Assembly: GCA_903835145.1 (NCBI GenBank)
Contig: CAILMA010000636.1
Span: 1 to 7,530, forward strand
Direction of reading: 5' to 3'
Source of the DNA: an uncultured Bacteroidota bacterium
Lineage (GTDB): Bacteria > Bacteroidota > Bacteroidia > Chitinophagales > Chitinophagaceae
Length of the DNA: 7,530 nucleotides
A model generated the notes under the pieces. That model had not been told where the DNA came from. It was given only the letters and a program-made list of their open reading frames with translations, and did not search any database. Below, piece after piece: positions 6,286 through 7,530 of this stretch. The position numbers and the translations under genes were made by a program. Position 1 is the first letter of the stretch. Every line of letters begins with the position of its first letter.

Positions 6286-6970
6286 TGGTTGCGATGCTTA
6301 TTTTTACACTTTCTTCCATTAGCAGCGCCAAACCACAGGCTTCAAGCGTGGCACCAGTAGTCAATACATCATCACACAACAGTATATGTTTATTTTTTAT
6401 AAACGACCAATCCAAGACCGAAAACGCGTCTTTCATGTTTTCAACACGTTCACTTCTTGTCTTCTTTGTCTGGCTTTCGGTTTGTCTGTTCCGGCTGAGA
6501 ATGCCAGTTAACACCGGTATTTCTGTTATCTTGTTCATGCCTTCGGCAATAAGTAAACTTTGGTTGTAACCTCGGGCTGCTTCCTTTGCCGGGTGCAAGG
6601 GGACTGGTACGATGCAATCTATCTCGTTGATCCAATGGGTCTCCATCAGGCTTTTTCCGAGTTGCTCACCGAGGTAGTAACCAATTTGTTTCTGATTCTT
6701 GTACTTAAGGCCGTGCATCAGGTGCTGTAGTAACCCTTCATTTGTGAAATAGGCAAGTGAGGCAGCATGCTTGTAGGGAATCCGGCCGGCAAACCTCATT
6801 TCTGTTTCGTTGCCCGGGATATTGTTGTAGCCGGTTTCGGGCATTTCAGCAGCGCAGGCCAGGCACAACACATGTTCCTGACCTACGAGGGGCTTGCGGC
6901 ACCCCTCGCATAAGTTGGGGTATAATAAATGTATCAGTCCCCGTTTCAGCTCCAGCAATGTCTCGACCAT
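6266..6970 (-). CDS. comF: ComF-family phosphoribosyltransferase-like protein
   Basis: A 234-residue protein of the ComF/GntX family, full length. The N-terminal zinc-finger-like element has four cysteines, CEGC at 21-24 and CLAC at 36-39. The C-terminal phosphoribosyltransferase fold shows VPVPLHPAKEAARGYNQS (121-138) and the PRPP-loop signature LLCDDVLTTGATLEAC (197-212), with D200/D201 as the conserved acidic pair. In naturally competent bacteria ComF acts in the cytoplasm on incoming single-stranded DNA, with DprA and PriA as reported partners; in other species the family is present without proven competence, and no enzyme activity is established. The start at 6970 lies 7 bp from an operator-like inverted repeat. 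No terminator is visible before the FadL-type gene 118 bp downstream, so some read-through is possible. The gene is divergent from the phosphatidylserine decarboxylase gene. Confidence 0.92.
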   Translation of the reverse strand: MVETLLELKRGLIHLLYPNLCEGCRKPLVGQEHVLCLACAAEMPETGYNNIPGNETEMRFAGRIPYKHAASLAYFTNEGLLQHLMHGLKYKNQKQIGYYLGEQLGKSLMETHWINEIDCIVPVPLHPAKEAARGYNQSLLIAEGMNKITEIPVLTGILSRNRQTESQTKKTRSERVENMKDAFSVLDWSFIKNKHILLCDDVLTTGATLEACGLALLMEESVKISIATIGIAVS

Positions 6971-6976
6971 ACCAAG

Positions 6977-6996
6977 TGTAAATATATAATTTTACA
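6977..6996. repeat. TGTAAA-N8-TTTACA inverted repeat at the comF start
   Basis: Perfect 6-bp arms at 6977-6982 and 6991-6996 surround an A/T-only spacer. The repeat sits immediately upstream of the comF ATG and covers a weak -7-like sequence on the - strand (TATATTTA, 6986-6979). This layout suits a repressor operator, but short A/T-rich repeats arise easily by chance. Confidence 0.35.
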
Positions 6997-7070
6997 AATA
7001 ATGGCAAGCAAAAACATGCGTTATTGGAAACCTATTTTCAACTAAACAACGGGCAATTTTAAAATTACCT

Positions 7071-7078
7071 TACTTTTG
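7071..7078 (+). promoter_or_regulatory. -7 promoter element upstream of psd
   Basis: TACTTTTG matches TAnnTTTG exactly and ends 16 bp before the psd ATG at 7095. A 12-bp A/T palindrome (AATTTTAAAATT, 7055-7066) lies just upstream. No TTG is found at -33 spacing. Confidence 0.55.
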
Positions 7079-7094
7079 CCGCTCAATTACAACT

Positions 7095-7530
7095 ATGACA
7101 ATTCACCGCGAAGGATACAAATATATTTTAATCGCAACCGTCCTCTGGATAGCCATTGGTTATTCCGTAAATCTGTTACACATCAACTGGCTTACCGCCA
7201 TTATAACTTTTGCAGCATTCGTGCTTTGGTTCTGGGTTGTGGCTTTCTTCCGCCTTCCATTCCGCAACATGATACACGGCGAAAATAAAATAATTTGTCC
7301 TGCCGATGGTAAGGTTCTAGTAATTGAAGAAGCCTTTGAACCTGAGTATTTTAAGGACAAACGCCTGCAGGTGTCTATATTCATGTCGCCTATTAATGTG
7401 CACGTAAACCGTAACCCTGTTAGCGGGCTGATTAAGTACATGAAATACCATCCGGGTAAGTACCTCGTGGCATGGCACCCAAAATCATCGACCGAAAACG
7501 AACGCACCACTATTGTAATAGGCAACGACA
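7095..7530 (+). CDS. psd: Phosphatidylserine decarboxylase proenzyme, N-terminal part (partial)
   Basis: The first 145 codons are present and open to the window edge. The protein begins MTIHREGYKYILIATVLWIA and has two hydrophobic membrane segments, about residues 9-29 and 32-51, followed by FFRLPFR. The catalytic part shows CPADGKVLVIEE (68-79) and VSIFMSPINVHVNRNPVSG (93-111), then HPGKYLVAW and ENERT; D71 and H103 are in the positions expected for the Asp-His pair that drives self-cleavage. The family enzyme cleaves itself to create a pyruvoyl cofactor and decarboxylates phosphatidylserine to phosphatidylethanolamine at the inner membrane. The cleavage site (a GS-containing motif near the C-terminus) lies beyond the window, so activity cannot be verified. 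The sequence resembles the short, roughly 220-residue PSD-A-like proteins common in Bacteroidota. A consensus -7 element upstream supports the ATG at 7095. Confidence 0.92.
   Translation, partial: MTIHREGYKYILIATVLWIAIGYSVNLLHINWLTAIITFAAFVLWFWVVAFFRLPFRNMIHGENKIICPADGKVLVIEEAFEPEYFKDKRLQVSIFMSPINVHVNRNPVSGLIKYMKYHPGKYLVAWHPKSSTENERTTIVIGND

Noticed and set aside
7076..7525. Open frames on both strands overlapping the psd region
   Set aside because: The frame starting at 7095 on the + strand has unmistakable phosphatidylserine decarboxylase motifs and stays open to the edge; the other frames are shadows.
1..7530. Mobile elements, CRISPR, tRNA/rRNA genes, defence or toxin-antitoxin modules
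   Set aside because: No transposase-like or integrase-like protein, terminal repeats, direct-repeat array, tRNA cloverleaf or defence-gene motif was recognised on either strand.

Overview
The window looks like ordinary chromosomal DNA from a member of the Bacteroidota, most likely of the Chitinophagaceae/Sphingobacteriia type. Three things point there. One secreted protein carries a type IX secretion C-terminal domain (YPNPA ... GLYFYAI ... KVVVTKQ). Four genes are preceded by the Bacteroidota -7 promoter element TAnnTTTG. Translation starts lie in A/T-rich leaders without clear Shine-Dalgarno sequences. The family-level placement is inference. No mobile element, CRISPR array, tRNA or rRNA gene was seen, and coding density is high.

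Left part, + strand (1-2710): the 3' end of the A subunit gene and the whole B subunit gene of a 3-oxoacid (acetoacetate/succinyl) CoA-transferase, closed by a strong hairpin terminator. Next comes a thiol peroxidase of the AhpE/PrxQ type with its own promoter, and 30 bp later a secreted type IX cargo protein of unknown function. A near-perfect bidirectional hairpin separates that protein from the convergent LOG-family gene.

Middle and right part, - strand (2734-6970): a LOG-family nucleotide phosphoribohydrolase. Separately, reading right to left, there is comF, then an OmpP1/FadL-type outer-membrane channel, then an SGNH/GDSL-type lipoprotein hydrolase 22 bp after it. The channel-hydrolase pair ends in a classical terminator. 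Far right, + strand: the first 145 codons of a phosphatidylserine decarboxylase, divergent from comF and running off the window.

Functional reading: the strongest gene partnership is FadL channel plus surface lipoprotein hydrolase, which fits cleavage of an extracellular ester and uptake of the hydrophobic product. The CoA-transferase (acyl/ketoacid activation) and phosphatidylserine decarboxylase (phosphatidylethanolamine synthesis) also concern lipid metabolism, but they are separate transcription units and the link is only thematic. I found no convincing undescribed multi-gene system. The items most worth a second look are the FadL-SGNH pair with a palindrome in its leader, the unknown type IX cargo, an operator-like repeat at the comF start, and a reading-frame anomaly at the extreme left edge.
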